A stretch of 64,000 nucleotides of DNA from CAWJLE01 sp963843645 (GCA_963843645.1 CAWJLE010000003.1:124001-188000); one strand, 5' to 3'. Positions 7,246 through 16,139 are shown, counted from the first letter of the stretch. Numbers and translations are program-made. Notes: a model not told the origin generated them from the sequence alone.

Positions 7246-8301
7246 ATGAAGAACCAGGCAGTTCTGTCCTTTCGTGGCTTGAGTCGTTCGTCGTTGCGCC
7301 TGTGGATCCAGTTGGCGGCAGCGGCGTTTCTATGGTACGTGGCCTATTCCGTACTTTACCCGCTCACGCAGTGGGCAACGTACGACGTATTTGGGTTGGC
7401 GCGCGGGTCGCATCTGGGCGAGTCCGTCGCGTTCTTCCTGTATGACGTGCCCAAGATCTTGCTGCTGCTCTCCGGCATGATCTTTCTGATCGGCATCATT
7501 CGGACCTTCTTCAGTCCGGAGCGAACTCGCGCCCTCTTGGGCGGCAAGCGTCAGGGTGTGGGCAACGTGCTCGCGGCAGCGCTGGGTATTGTGACGCCGT
7601 TCTGCTCGTGTTCGGCTGTGCCGCTGTTCATTGGGTTCGTTGAGTCGGGTATTCCGCTTGGCGTGACCTTCTCGTTTCTGATCGCCGCGCCGACGATCAA
7701 CGAGGTGGCGGTGGTGCTGCTGTACGGCCTGTTCGGCTGGCGGGTGGCGGCGCTCTATATCGGCTCCGGGCTCCTCATCGCGATCGTCGCGGGGTTCATC
7801 ATCGGCCGGCTGCACCTGGAGCGCTACGTCGAGGACTTCGTTTGGCAGATCCAGGTACAGGCGGGCGGCTTTCAGGAGCACCTGACCTGGGCGGACCGCG
7901 TCGAGCGGGCCTGGGACAGCGTGAAGGACATCGTCGGCAAGGTGTGGCTGTTCGTGGTCGCCGGTATCGCGGTCGGGGCAGGTATCCACGGCTACGTACC
8001 GCAAAGCGCGCTCGCAAGTATCATGGGCAAACAGGCGTGGTGGTCGGTACCGGCCGCGGTCGTTCTCGGCGTTCCGCTCTATTCGAACGCCGCCGGAGTG
8101 CTGCCCATCGTCAGCGCGCTGATCGAGAAGGGCGCCAGCCTGGGCACCGTCCTGGCCTTCATGATGTCGGTCGTGGGTCTGAGCCTCCCGGAGATGATCA
8201 TCCTGCGCCGCGTGCTCAAGCCACAGCTGATTGCCGCGTTTATCGGCGTGATTGCCGTGGCCATCGTGGTTACCGGCTATCTATTCAATGCCGTGATGTA
8301 G
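7246..8301 (+). CDS. ArsP-like permease (DUF318 family)
   Basis: A 351-residue polytopic membrane protein with about eight hydrophobic helices and the hallmark TPFCSCSAVPLFIGF followed by GIPLGVTFSFLIAAPTINE. This Cys pair motif is typical of the ArsP_1/permease family. Characterised members export trivalent organoarsenicals, while others are linked to Cu/Zn or thiosulfate. A second conserved half has GVPLYSNAAGVLPI and SVVGLSLPEMIILRRV. The start is ATG 7246 after TTGGAG. It is the second gene of the arsR-permease operon and ends at a strong hairpin terminator. Substrate assignment is inferred from the surrounding arsenic genes. Confidence 0.8.
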   Translation: MKNQAVLSFRGLSRSSLRLWIQLAAAAFLWYVAYSVLYPLTQWATYDVFGLARGSHLGESVAFFLYDVPKILLLLSGMIFLIGIIRTFFSPERTRALLGGKRQGVGNVLAAALGIVTPFCSCSAVPLFIGFVESGIPLGVTFSFLIAAPTINEVAVVLLYGLFGWRVAALYIGSGLLIAIVAGFIIGRLHLERYVEDFVWQIQVQAGGFQEHLTWADRVERAWDSVKDIVGKVWLFVVAGIAVGAGIHGYVPQSALASIMGKQAWWSVPAAVVLGVPLYSNAAGVLPIVSALIEKGASLGTVLAFMMSVVGLSLPEMIILRRVLKPQLIAAFIGVIAVAIVVTGYLFNAVM

Positions 8302-8307
8302 CGCATC

Positions 8308-8345
8308 GAGGCCGATCCCCGGCATCCTCGCCGGGGATCGGCCTC
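8308..8345 (+). terminator. Hairpin terminator after the ArsP-like gene
   Basis: A perfect 15-base inverted repeat (8308-8322 with 8331-8345, starting GAGGCCGATCC) with an 8-base loop, beginning 7 bases after the stop. There is no clear U-tract. Confidence 0.7.
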
Positions 8346-8425
8346 AAGCCTCAAAGGTTCGGGTGAAATCCTTCTGATTAACACAACCGCACAATGAAAC
8401 GGATAGAACCCAAAGAACAAATCCC

Positions 8426-8470
8426 TTGACATGCTGGCGAAGACGTGCTAATATATGACTTAGTCATATA
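8426..8470 (+). promoter_or_regulatory. Promoter and overlapping operator of the PadR operon
   Basis: TTGACA (8426-8431), 17 bases, TAATAT (8449-8454). Overlapping the -10 and start site is a perfect inverted repeat, TATATGAC-TTA-GTCATATA (8452-8470). Its position fits autorepression by the PadR protein encoded downstream; PadR operators are known to be AT-rich palindromes of this kind. Confidence 0.75.
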
Positions 8471-8581
8471 GATGCGATTTAAACTTAACTGACGGATGGG
8501 CGGCTCGGCCCTTTCGACGCGGTGCTCCTCTGTTCAAACAGCTCAGAAAACTGCGTGGGGGGCGGAAGAGGGAGGCGAACG

Positions 8582-8977
8582 ATGTGCAACGAAAGCCACG
8601 ATCAGGGTCACGATCACGGAGACCGCACCTGCCGTTGCGGGGCGCGGATGCGTGGCTTCGTTCAACCCTGGCTGCTTCTGCTCTTGAAACAGAAGCCGAG
8701 TCATGGCTACGAACTGATGGAGAGGTTGGGCGCCGACGAGGACGCACCAGATGTCGATCCCGGCCTGCTCTATCGCACTCTAAGGCAATTGGAGGAAGAT
8801 GGGCTGGTCTCCTCCTCGTGGGACACCGAAGGATCGGGCCCGGCTCGTCGCTTGTACGAGCTGACGCCGGAGGGCGTGGAACATCTGCACGCGTGGGCGA
8901 TCGACGTACGCCACAATCGGAAACGGCTCGACCGTTTCGTGGCGGAGTACGAGCGAGTCTTTGAAGAAAGGAGGTGA
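8582..8977 (+). CDS. PadR-family transcriptional regulator with His/Cys-rich N-terminus
   Basis: 131 residues. After a metal-ligand-rich start (HDQGHDHGDRTCRCG) comes a PadR winged helix: WLLLLLKQKPSHGYELMERL, DPGLLYRTLRQLEEDGLVSS, GPARRLYELTPEG. The C-terminal helix is of the short PadR-s1 type. ATG 8582 is preceded by GGGAGG. The HxxxHDH and CRC residues could sense a metal; this is inference from composition. The stop overlaps the ribosome site of the next gene, so the two are co-translated, and the palindrome upstream is the likely operator. Confidence 0.85.
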   Translation: MCNESHDQGHDHGDRTCRCGARMRGFVQPWLLLLLKQKPSHGYELMERLGADEDAPDVDPGLLYRTLRQLEEDGLVSSSWDTEGSGPARRLYELTPEGVEHLHAWAIDVRHNRKRLDRFVAEYERVFEERR

Positions 8978-8982
8978 GAGTT

Positions 8983-9213
8983 ATGGATTGCGGTTGTGGA
9001 CATCATCATGGTAGTCAGGGTCATGGCCACGGTTGGGGCTCTGGCTGTCAGTGCAGCGGAGAATCCGGACACCACGGCGGCTTCGGGCACTTTGGCCGGC
9101 GGTTTCTGAGCAGGGAGGAGCGCATCTCCCAGCTGGAAGAGTACTTGCATGCACTGCAGGCTGAAGCCAAGGCTGTGGAAGAGCACATCGCGGAGCTGAA
9201 GGCCGCGCGGTAA
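8983..9213 (+). CDS. Small His/Gly/Cys-rich protein with C-terminal helix
   Basis: 76 residues. The first 40 are packed with His, Gly and Cys (MDCGCGHHHGSQGHGHG, CQCSGESGHHGG). The last 35 form a charged helix, REERISQLEEYLHALQAEAK, with coiled-coil character. The layout resembles the DUF5320-type small proteins that travel with PadR regulators. ATG 8983 has the strongest ribosome site in the region (AAGGAGGTG). Metal binding is suggested by composition only. It is followed by an inverted repeat and then a CDF transporter, which fits a metal-handling operon. Confidence 0.7.
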   Translation: MDCGCGHHHGSQGHGHGWGSGCQCSGESGHHGGFGHFGRRFLSREERISQLEEYLHALQAEAKAVEEHIAELKAAR

Positions 9214-9219
9214 GGTGGA

Positions 9220-9254
9220 GATGCGCGATGCATCTCGCGGGTGCATCGCGCATC
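9220..9254 (+). repeat. Inverted repeat between small His-rich gene and CDF gene
   Basis: GATGCGCGATGCA (9220-9232) pairs perfectly with TGCATCGCGCATC (9242-9254) around a 9-base loop. It starts 6 bases after the stop of the small gene and ends 22 bases before the CDF start, so it may attenuate transcription within the operon. Confidence 0.6.
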
Positions 9255-9276
9255 CGAACCCCAGATAGGATCCCAA

Positions 9277-9915
9277 ATGTCGACGAGTGATCGATACTCG
9301 CGTCACGCCGCCGCGCTGAAAACTGGAGTCCGCATCGAGATCGCCACGGTCGTCTGGATGCTGATCGAAGCTGCAGTCGCCGTAGGCGCCGGCGTGGCCG
9401 CCCGGAGCGTACTTCTCACGGCGTTCGGCTTCGACAGCGTGATTGAGCTGCTGAGCGGCGGCGTTCTGCTGTGGCGCCTGTCGGTCGAGGCCGGGGGCGG
9501 CGGGCTGGAACGCGTCGAGAAGATCGAACGGCAGGCCGAACAGATGTCGGCCGTCCTTCTCTCGCTCCTCTGTCTTTACCTGGTCAGTACCGTTGTTTTG
9601 GGCCTTCTCTTTCACGTAGAGCCGGAGAAGTCGACGGCCGGTATCCTGGTGTCGGCCGCTGCTGCCGTGGCGATGCCCGTTCTTGCGTGGAGCAAGCGTC
9701 GTGTCAATGTGGAGTTGCAGAGCCCCGCACTACGAGCTGATATCGCAGAGAGCGTAACCTGCGCGTACATGGCGGTGACAGTCCTGGCCGGTGTGGTGTT
9801 GGACGTCGTCTTTGGCTTCTGGTGGTTCGAGTACATTGCCGCAATCGGACTCTTGTACTGGCTGATCGGGGAGACGCGAGAAGCATGGGAAACGACCCAC
9901 GAGGACACAATGTAA
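9277..9915 (+). CDS. Cation diffusion facilitator (CDF)-like metal transporter
   Basis: 212 residues with about six hydrophobic helices. Typical CDF elements are seen: LTAFGFDSVIELLSGGVLLW in the second helix and LQSPALRADIAES near the fifth, where metal-binding Asp/His sit in the family. It lacks the long C-terminal cytoplasmic domain of canonical CDFs. ATG 9277 follows AGGA by 6 bases; a GTG at 9241 lies inside the inverted repeat and is rejected. Its end overlaps the chromate transporter start by 31 bases. Substrate unknown (Zn/Co/Cd/Fe class). Confidence 0.75.
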   Translation: MSTSDRYSRHAAALKTGVRIEIATVVWMLIEAAVAVGAGVAARSVLLTAFGFDSVIELLSGGVLLWRLSVEAGGGGLERVEKIERQAEQMSAVLLSLLCLYLVSTVVLGLLFHVEPEKSTAGILVSAAAAVAMPVLAWSKRRVNVELQSPALRADIAESVTCAYMAVTVLAGVVLDVVFGFWWFEYIAAIGLLYWLIGETREAWETTHEDTM

Positions 9916-11082
9916 CTGCGCCGCTCGTTGAGGTGGCACTCTTGTTCGCCAAGCTCGGCGTGATCAGCTTCGGCGGCCCGGCGGCCCACATCGCCCTGAT
10001 GGAAACCGAGGCGGTTAAGAAGAGGGGCTGGCTGAGCAGGGAGTATTTCCTGGACCTTCTGGCTACGACCAACCTGCGTCCCGGGCCCTAATGCCGTCGA
10101 GATGGCCAGCCACATCGGCTACGTTCATGCGGGCTGGCCGGGCCTGCTGGTTGGCGGAGCGAGCTTCATCCTGCCGGCGACTCTAATTACTTTGGGCTTG
10201 AGCTGGGTGTACGTGCAGTACGGTTCACTGCCCCAGGGTCGGGCCCTCTTTTATGGGATCAATCCGGTCATCATTGCCATCATCCTGGCTGCGGTGTATC
10301 GACTGGGCCGGACGGCGATCAAAACAATCCCTTTAGGTGGGCTGGCCCTGGCTTCTCTCGCGGCCACTTTCCTGCTGCCGGTCGACGCGGCGTTCATTCT
10401 GCTGGGCGCTGGGGCGGCGGGCATCCTGTTGGAGTTAGGTGGCAGAGTAAAAGGAACCTCACTGCCGACACGTCCGGGTCCCGGCGGTGTGGGACTGATG
10501 ATGCTGGCGATGAACGGGGGCGTTCTCTCGAGTCTGGCGAGCGTGAGCCTATGGAACTCACAGTTGGTTCAGCTCGGGTTGTTCTTTCTGAAGGTCGGGG
10601 CGCTGCTTTTCGGCAGTGGAATGGTGTTGTTCGCGTTCATTCAGCGCGACGTGGTGACCGGGTTCGGCTGGCTGAGCGCGAAACAGCTCGTGGATGCCAT
10701 CGCCATCGGGCAGATGACACCGGGACCGGTGCTGTCCTCCGCCACTTTCATCGGTTACGTGGTCGCAGGGCTGCCGGGCGCGGTCGTCTCCACGATCGCG
10801 ATCTTCCTGCCGTCCTTTGTGATCATGTCCGTAGTCGGGCCCTGGATCCCGCGCCTGCGTCGCATGCCCATCGTACAGGCCTTCCTGAAAGGCGTCAACG
10901 CGGCCGTGGTGGCGGCCATCCTCTCCATCGCGATGACGCTGGCCCACTCAGCGCTGGTCGACGCCTGGACAGTCCTGGTCGCGCTGCTGGCACTGCTCCT
11001 TCTGGTCCGCTATCGCGTGGAGACATGGCAGTTGGTCCTCGGGGGCGCCGCCATCGGCCTTGTACACTACTTCTTCGCCTGA
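9885..11082 (+). pseudogene. chrA: Chromate transporter ChrA family, split by one extra base
   Basis: The first frame, from ATG 9885, gives the N-terminal LLFAKLGVISFGGPAAHIA motif and ends at a TAA near 10089. The second frame continues with NAVEMASHIGYVHAGWPGLL and covers the rest, including a second repeat with LLFGSGMVLFAFIQRDVV and GQMTPGPVLSSATFIGY. Removing one T at about 10090 restores the family motif PGPNAVEMA, giving one protein of about 398 residues with two homologous halves. The function is proton-linked chromate or similar anion extrusion. It overlaps the CDF gene, so it is translationally coupled to it. Confidence 0.8.
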
Positions 11083-11152
11083 GTCGATCTTCACAATATC
11101 CACATCAGATCATCATTCGGACCTTACATCCCAGGTATAACATGGGGTGAAG

Positions 11153-11169
11153 TGAGGGGATACCCCACA
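11153..11169 (+). promoter_or_regulatory. Palindromic TGAGGGG-ATA-CCCCACA element before secreted protein gene
   Basis: A 7-3-7 near-palindrome 12 bases downstream of a possible -10 (TATAAC, 11136-11141) and 20 bases before the start codon. It is G/C-tract-rich like CsoR-type sites. No matching -35 is clear. Weak evidence; it may be an operator. Confidence 0.35.
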
Positions 11170-11189
11170 AATACATGGAGGTGCCTGCA

Positions 11190-11807
11190 ATGAGTAGAAT
11201 TGTGATGGGTGTGAGTGTGGCAGTGGTGGTTGTTCTGCTGGGGCTGTTCGTGGTGGGGACGGTCTTCGCGCAGAGTCCGACGGCCACGCCCGCGCCGAGC
11301 ACGCCCTGGGGTCAAGCCTGGGGCGGCATCTGGCGTGGCGGTTCGACGATCTCGGAAACGATCACGGATCTGCTGGGGATGACGCCCGGACAGATACTTG
11401 ACGCGCGGTTGGCCGGCAAGACGTTGGCCGACATCGCCAAAGAGAAGGGCGTGACCGAGCAGCAGTTGACTGACGCCATCGTGAATGGCCAGAAGGACAT
11501 CCTCGACCAGGCGGTGAAGGATGGCCGGCTGACGCAGGCGCAGGCGGATTGGATGCTCGAAAGGGTGAAGACGATGGCGTCCTCCCAGTTGACCAATCCG
11601 TTCGGCCCGGGCGCAAACAACGGTCCTCGTGGTGGTTGGCTCGGCGGCATGATGGGCGGCGGGCGGTTCGGCGGCATGATGGGCGGTGGACGGTTCGGCG
11701 GGATGGGTGCAGGCCCGTTCGGTGGGATGCGCGGCGGTCCGGGGGGCAACTGGGGGCCCTGGAACAACTCAACTCCGTCCTCGGCTCCCAGCGGCACCGC
11801 TTCGTAA
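11190..11807 (+). CDS. Secreted protein with Gly/Met/Arg-rich repeats
   Basis: 205 residues. The first 30 form a signal peptide (VVVVLLGLFVVGTVFAQS). A Thr/Pro stretch follows, then a helical domain, ITDLLGMTPGQILDARLAG to GRLTQAQADWMLERVK, resembling small periplasmic helical-repeat proteins of the DUF2680 type. The C-terminal third is low complexity, with GGMMGGGRF repeated; at DNA level a 27-base unit is duplicated at 11643-11669 and 11670-11696. ATG 11190 follows GGAGGTG. Function unknown; a periplasmic metal-related role is suggested only by location. Confidence 0.7.
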   Translation: MSRIVMGVSVAVVVVLLGLFVVGTVFAQSPTATPAPSTPWGQAWGGIWRGGSTISETITDLLGMTPGQILDARLAGKTLADIAKEKGVTEQQLTDAIVNGQKDILDQAVKDGRLTQAQADWMLERVKTMASSQLTNPFGPGANNGPRGGWLGGMMGGGRFGGMMGGGRFGGMGAGPFGGMRGGPGGNWGPWNNSTPSSAPSGTAS

Positions 11808-11843
11808 GCACAATAGGGTGGATAGACGTCTCTCTCCTGCAGG

Positions 11844-11878
11844 GCTGGAGGGCGGGGCATTCCGCCCCGCCCTCCAGC
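11844..11878 (+). terminator. Hairpin terminator after the Gly-rich secreted protein
   Basis: GCTGGAGGGCGGGGC (11844-11858) pairs perfectly with 11864-11878 around a 5-base loop, 36 bases after the stop. TT follows, with no longer U-tract. Confidence 0.7.
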
Positions 11879-12209
11879 TTACGCCCAGCACGCGACTGTG
11901 CTCTGTGAAAACTGGAGGGAAGCGATGAGAAAGCTACAACCGTCGAATTTGTGGAGCGCGAATGGGCTACTGCCTTAGTGCTGGCCCTGGTGACTCTGGG
12001 CCGGTTACAGAATCCGGAGGCCGCGGTGAGAATGTTCCTACTCTATTTCGAGGAGTTGGTGAAAACCACGACCGGGCGGATGTGGCTATCGAAAGCGCGG
12101 AAAGCCGCTTCCTTGAGCCTGAATATAGCCGGGGCCTTTTGGTTCCAACCCGTGTGCAACGCGGCGGCTGTCCGGCAGCAAGCTAGCACCACTGAAAGGG
12201 AGGCGCAAA
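11879..12209. other. Intergenic stretch without recognisable gene
   Basis: About 330 bases. An open frame at 11951-12229 has no ribosome site and no recognisable protein character. I see no promoter match or repeat here; part of it must carry the promoter of the gene at 12210 unless that gene is read through. Confidence 0.4.
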
Positions 12210-12572
12210 GTGAGGCACTTACACTATGAGAGTTCGTGGGGCACGCTGTTTTCTCAGCTCCAGGCGCATGTGTGGTCGTTCGTTCTCGCCGCGTTCTTGC
12301 TGGCCATCGTCGTCGTCGCGATCCTGATCCTGCGGGCCAGGAACGACGCCGCCCAGGCAACCGGCAAGGCGGAGGTCTACGAAGATCTCGATGGCCAGAT
12401 CCGAGCGCTCTTGACGCAGGCCGGGGGCGCGTTAAACCAGGATCAGATCCGCGATTGTCTGGACATACCGGTCAGCGATATATCTCGAGCGCTTCGGGAC
12501 CTGGAGAAGTCCGGCGAGATCGCGCGCCGTTGGGATTCAGGGGCCTACACGTACCGCGTCAGGCTGGCGTGA
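12210..12572 (+). CDS. Membrane-anchored winged-helix protein
   Basis: 120 residues. One transmembrane helix (about 19-42, FVLAAFLLAIVVVAILIL) is followed by a cytoplasmic winged-helix domain: LDGQIRALLTQAGGALNQDQ, then LDIPVSDISRALRDLEKSGE as recognition helix, then RRWDSGAYTYRV as wing. The GTG start at 12210 follows GGGAGG by 7 bases. Similar one-TM/HTH proteins occur in archaea and Chloroflexota. DNA binding at the membrane is inferred. The two-component system follows after a promoter. Confidence 0.65.
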   Translation: MRHLHYESSWGTLFSQLQAHVWSFVLAAFLLAIVVVAILILRARNDAAQATGKAEVYEDLDGQIRALLTQAGGALNQDQIRDCLDIPVSDISRALRDLEKSGEIARRWDSGAYTYRVRLA

Positions 12573-12613
12573 CAGGTCGTACCTGCCGGCCGTCAATGCC
12601 CGGATCGCTCCGT

Positions 12614-12642
12614 TTGTTCGATTATGTCCAGTGTACTACAAT
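12614..12642 (+). promoter_or_regulatory. Putative promoter of the two-component/ABC operon
   Basis: TTGTTC (12614-12619), 17 bases, TACAAT (12637-12642), about 90 bases before the response regulator start. The -10 is good and the -35 is weak. Confidence 0.45.
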
Positions 12643-12733
12643 GACTGCTGAGGTTGCTCAGGTCGCAGGGACCAACGGCGGGTCGGCCCGAATACCGCGG
12701 CGGGGCGCGGATCGAAACTGACGGAGCGGAGCT

Positions 12734-13423
12734 GTGACTTCCTTTCGCATTCTGTTCGTGGAAGACGAACCGCAAACGGTACGCATGGTGCGCTTCTACC
12801 TGGAGAAGGAAGGCTTCGCCGTCCTCTCTGCCGGCGACGGCCCAGCCGGGGAAAGCGTATTTCGCGCTGAGCAGTCCCACCTGGTTATCCTGGACGTCAT
12901 GCTTCCTGGTTTCGACGGCCTGGAGTTGTGCCGGCGCATCCGCCAGCATTCCACCGTGCCCATCCTGATGCTCACCGCCCGGTCCGACGAGACCGACAAG
13001 GCAATCGGCCTGGGCATTGGCGCTGACGATTATCTTACCAAGCCTTTCAGCCCGATGGAGCTGGTGGCGCGCGTCAAAGCGCTGCTGCGCCGGGCCTACC
13101 ACTACAGCGAGGCATCGCGTGCCCCCGTGCAGGGCGGGCCGCGTTTGTGGCTGGACGTTGCCTCTTGCCAGGCGACCCTGGACGGCCAGCCGCTGACGCT
13201 GACCCACATGGAATTTGAGCTGCTTCGAGTGCTGACGGCCAACCCCGGCTGGGCTTTCACTCGCACGCACCTGCTGCAGAAAGTGTGGGGGTACGACGAT
13301 GAGGCCGGCGAGGATACCGTCACGGCGCACGTGAGCAACCTTCGCCGCAAGCTGGGCCCGGATGGGGCGCAGTTGATACGCACCGTGCACGGCGTGGGCT
13401 ACGTCTACCAGGAAGACACGTAA
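12734..13423 (+). CDS. OmpR/PhoB-family response regulator
   Basis: 229 residues. The receiver domain (1-120) has the acidic pocket FVEDE, phospho-acceptor Asp54 (VILDVMLPG) and Lys in LTKPFS. The C-terminal winged helix (about 135-229) has LTHMEFELLRVLTANPG and TVTAHVSNLRRKL, typical of OmpR. It starts with GTG behind GGAGC. Its stop codon overlaps the start of the histidine kinase by one base. It probably controls the ABC genes that follow on the same strand. Confidence 0.95.
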   Translation: MTSFRILFVEDEPQTVRMVRFYLEKEGFAVLSAGDGPAGESVFRAEQSHLVILDVMLPGFDGLELCRRIRQHSTVPILMLTARSDETDKAIGLGIGADDYLTKPFSPMELVARVKALLRRAYHYSEASRAPVQGGPRLWLDVASCQATLDGQPLTLTHMEFELLRVLTANPGWAFTRTHLLQKVWGYDDEAGEDTVTAHVSNLRRKLGPDGAQLIRTVHGVGYVYQEDT

Positions 13424-14796
13424 TGGCCCGCCGCTTGCTTGGCAGCTACCTTGCCGTAATCGCCGTTACGGTGATCCTGCTCGCGCTGATCGTTCAGTTT
13501 GCCACGGCGCAAACCTTTTCCCGCTACCTGAGCGATCAATCCACCACGCACAGCGAGATGTTGCCGGTCATGCTGGCCGGTTACTACACGGCGCACGGCG
13601 CGTGGGACGGCGTGCAGGAGGACATCGACCACGCCAGCCTGCTCATCGGCGCACAAGTGGCGCTGGCGGACGCTCAGGGGCGCGTTGTGGCGGCGAGCGA
13701 GCGGACTCTGGTCGGCCTGCAAGACGCGGGCGGGCACGCGCTGGGCCTGCCGATGCCGGTCGAGGGCAGCGGGGGTGCGATCATCGGCACGGCCTACGTG
13801 GGGCGCAGCCTCGAGCAGCAGCGGGCAGATCAATCTTTTCTGACCAGCGTCACCCGGGCCCTGATTGGCGCCGGAGTGGCGGCCGCTCTGCTGGCGTCAG
13901 CGCTGGGGCTATTGCTGGCCCGCTCCATCAGCCGGCCGCTCGCTGAAATGGGACAGGCGGCGGAGCGCATTGCGCAAGGCGACTATGCGGTCCGCGTCCC
14001 GTCGCGTGCGAGCGACGAGGTTTCAGCGCTGGCGGCGGCTTTCAACCACATGGCTGAGGGCATGGGCAGTGTGGAGAAGCTGCGCCGTGAGCTGGTCGCC
14101 AACGTCTCCCACGATCTGCGCACTCCGCTCACGGTGATTCGGGGCTACCTGGAGGGCCTGCGCTCCGGCCAGATTGCCGACCGCCGTTCGGCCGAGGTCG
14201 CCTTCGAGGCCATGGATACGGAGGTTGCCCAGTTGCTGTATCTGGTGGAGGATCTGCGGCAAGTGGCGGCAGCCGATGCCGGCACTTTGCCGCTGAAGCG
14301 GCATCCGGTGCCGGTCGCCGAGCTGGCTCGGACCTCTATGGCTCGAGTGGCGCGGTTGGCGGCGGCCAAAGGGGTCACCCTGGTCGATGAAGTGCCCCTC
14401 GGACTCCCACTCCTGGATGTGGACTCCGCCCGGATGGGCCAGGCGCTCTTCAACCTGTTGGAAAACGCGATCCGCCACACCCCCTCCGGAGGCAGGGTCC
14501 GTGTACGGGCGGGACAGACGGCGGGAGCGGACCGCCAACAGGCCCCAATTTACTTGACCATGCAGGACAACGGCGAAGGCATCGCTCCCGAGCACTTGCC
14601 TCATCTCTTCGAGCGTTTCTACAGCGTCGACCGTGCTCGCAGCCGGGCCGACGGCGGTTCCGGATTGGGATTGGCGATCGTGCGCGCCATCGTCGAGGCC
14701 CATGGAGGCCTGGTTTACGCCGACAGCGACGGTGTGCCCGGCCACGGCAGCACGTTCACTGTACAACTCCCCGTCAAACCTTTAGAAGATCTTTAG
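13423..14796 (+). CDS. Sensor histidine kinase (HAMP, HisKA, HATPase)
   Basis: 457 residues. The first transmembrane helix (about 5-25) is followed by an extracytoplasmic sensor loop (about 30-148), then a second helix (LIGAGVAAALLASALGLLLA). HAMP follows, then the dimerisation/phospho-acceptor helix with His230 in NVSHDLRTPLTVIRGYLEG, and the ATP-binding domain with NLLENAIRHTP (N box), DNGEGI (G1) and GGSGLGLAIVR (G2). ATGG overlaps the regulator's TAA. It is the partner of the preceding response regulator. Confidence 0.95.
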   Translation: MARRLLGSYLAVIAVTVILLALIVQFATAQTFSRYLSDQSTTHSEMLPVMLAGYYTAHGAWDGVQEDIDHASLLIGAQVALADAQGRVVAASERTLVGLQDAGGHALGLPMPVEGSGGAIIGTAYVGRSLEQQRADQSFLTSVTRALIGAGVAAALLASALGLLLARSISRPLAEMGQAAERIAQGDYAVRVPSRASDEVSALAAAFNHMAEGMGSVEKLRRELVANVSHDLRTPLTVIRGYLEGLRSGQIADRRSAEVAFEAMDTEVAQLLYLVEDLRQVAAADAGTLPLKRHPVPVAELARTSMARVARLAAAKGVTLVDEVPLGLPLLDVDSARMGQALFNLLENAIRHTPSGGRVRVRAGQTAGADRQQAPIYLTMQDNGEGIAPEHLPHLFERFYSVDRARSRADGGSGLGLAIVRAIVEAHGGLVYADSDGVPGHGSTFTVQLPVKPLEDL

Positions 14797-14885
14797 CTCT
14801 TCTTGAGCGAATCGCAAGGAGGCCGTGCTACACTCGGAATAGTTGACGAGTGCAGCATGGCCTGTTTGTGATTGAAAGGAGAGCG

Positions 14886-16139
14886 ATGAACGTGTCTTAT
14901 TTGCTAGCGGAGCTGGCGCGCCGGCGAGGCCGGACGCTCGCGGCGGTGATCAGCGTCGCTCTGGGCGTGGCCGTCTTCGTCAGCCTGCAGGCGTACGCTG
15001 AGGCATACCGGTCGGCCGCGCGCGCTCCTTTGGTCGAGATGGGTGCCGATCTCACGGCTCAGCGCCAGGGAACGGTCCCCGAGAAGTTCGAGGGCGTGCT
15101 CTTCCCCCACTCGGGCGCGCCCATCCATCGGAATGAGATCGAGCAAATCAGCCGGCTGCCGGGCGTGCAGGACGTGGCGGAGACCGTGTTCTTCTGGGCG
15201 TTCGAGCCGGCAGGCTTTGTGGCCGGCCTGGGCCTGGACCCGAGCGACAATTTCGGCCCCGGCAGGCTGAAAGCGACGCTCACAACGGGGCGATTCCTCC
15301 GGCCCGGAGAGCATAACGTGGCTGTGGCGGACGTTACCTACGCCCAGCAGGCCGGGCTGAAGCCGGGCAGCGTGGTGAACCTGGACGGTCAGCCTTTCTC
15401 GATCGTCGGCCTGGTCGACAGCACGCGCGCCGGGGAGTTGGCGAACGCCAACGTCTACCTCCCTCTGGCCGACGCCCAGGCCCTGGCCTTCGCTGCGCCC
15501 CAGGTACAGTCCGTGTACGACATCAAACCGGACGATGCCAACATGCTGTTCATCAAGGCCGACCAGACGCGCGCGGAAGAGATCGGGGCGCAGGTGAAGC
15601 AAATCCTGGGCGACAAGGCCATCGTCTCGACGGCGCGCTCTTTCGCGGCGGAGCTGGGCGTCCTCTTCGCGCTGATCGACCGGTTCGGTTTCATAGTCGG
15701 CGTGGTGGCTTTCGTGTTCGCCGCGCTGCTGCTGATGCGCGTCATGGCCGCGGGCCTGTGGGAGCGCCGGCGGGACGTGGCCTTGATGCGCGCGGTGGGC
15801 TGGAGGCAACGGGAGATCGTGAGACAGCTTTGGAGCGAGGCGCTGGTTCAGGCCGTCGTCGGCGGGCTGCTCGGCCTCGTGCTGGCCGCGCTGGCCACAT
15901 GGGCGATGAGCCGCGCGACCGTGTCCGTGCCAGTGCCCTGGGAGCTGAGCCCCACGCCGCACTTTCTGCCCGGTGGGGCAAAGGTCGTGGCCGTCGTGGT
16001 GTCCCTGCCGGCCGGGCTGACCCTGGCCCTGGTCGCCTGGGCGCTGGGATTGTCGGTGGCCGGGGCGACATTGGTGGGCGTCTGGATGCCCACCCAGATT
16101 GCCGGCATCAAGCCGGCGGAGGTGTTCCGCAGTGAGTGA
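14886..16139 (+). CDS. ABC transporter permease, FtsX/MacB type (first)
   Basis: 417 residues. An N-terminal transmembrane helix (LAAVISVALGVAVFVSLQAY) is followed by a large extracytoplasmic domain (about 40-250) and three C-terminal helices (from FGFIVGVVAFVFAALLLMRV), the standard FtsX/MacB layout. ATG 14886 follows AAGGAGAG. Its stop overlaps the GTG start of the ATPase by a few bases. The sister permease lies three genes on. The substrate is unknown. These systems export lipoproteins or peptides, or work as mechanotransducers rather than importers. Confidence 0.85.
   Translation: MNVSYLLAELARRRGRTLAAVISVALGVAVFVSLQAYAEAYRSAARAPLVEMGADLTAQRQGTVPEKFEGVLFPHSGAPIHRNEIEQISRLPGVQDVAETVFFWAFEPAGFVAGLGLDPSDNFGPGRLKATLTTGRFLRPGEHNVAVADVTYAQQAGLKPGSVVNLDGQPFSIVGLVDSTRAGELANANVYLPLADAQALAFAAPQVQSVYDIKPDDANMLFIKADQTRAEEIGAQVKQILGDKAIVSTARSFAAELGVLFALIDRFGFIVGVVAFVFAALLLMRVMAAGLWERRRDVALMRAVGWRQREIVRQLWSEALVQAVVGGLLGLVLAALATWAMSRATVSVPVPWELSPTPHFLPGGAKVVAVVVSLPAGLTLALVAWALGLSVAGATLVGVWMPTQIAGIKPAEVFRSE

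Noticed and set aside
11951..12229. 92-residue open frame before the membrane-anchored winged-helix gene
   Set aside because: No ribosome site, no recognisable composition, and it overlaps the well-supported GTG start at 12210.
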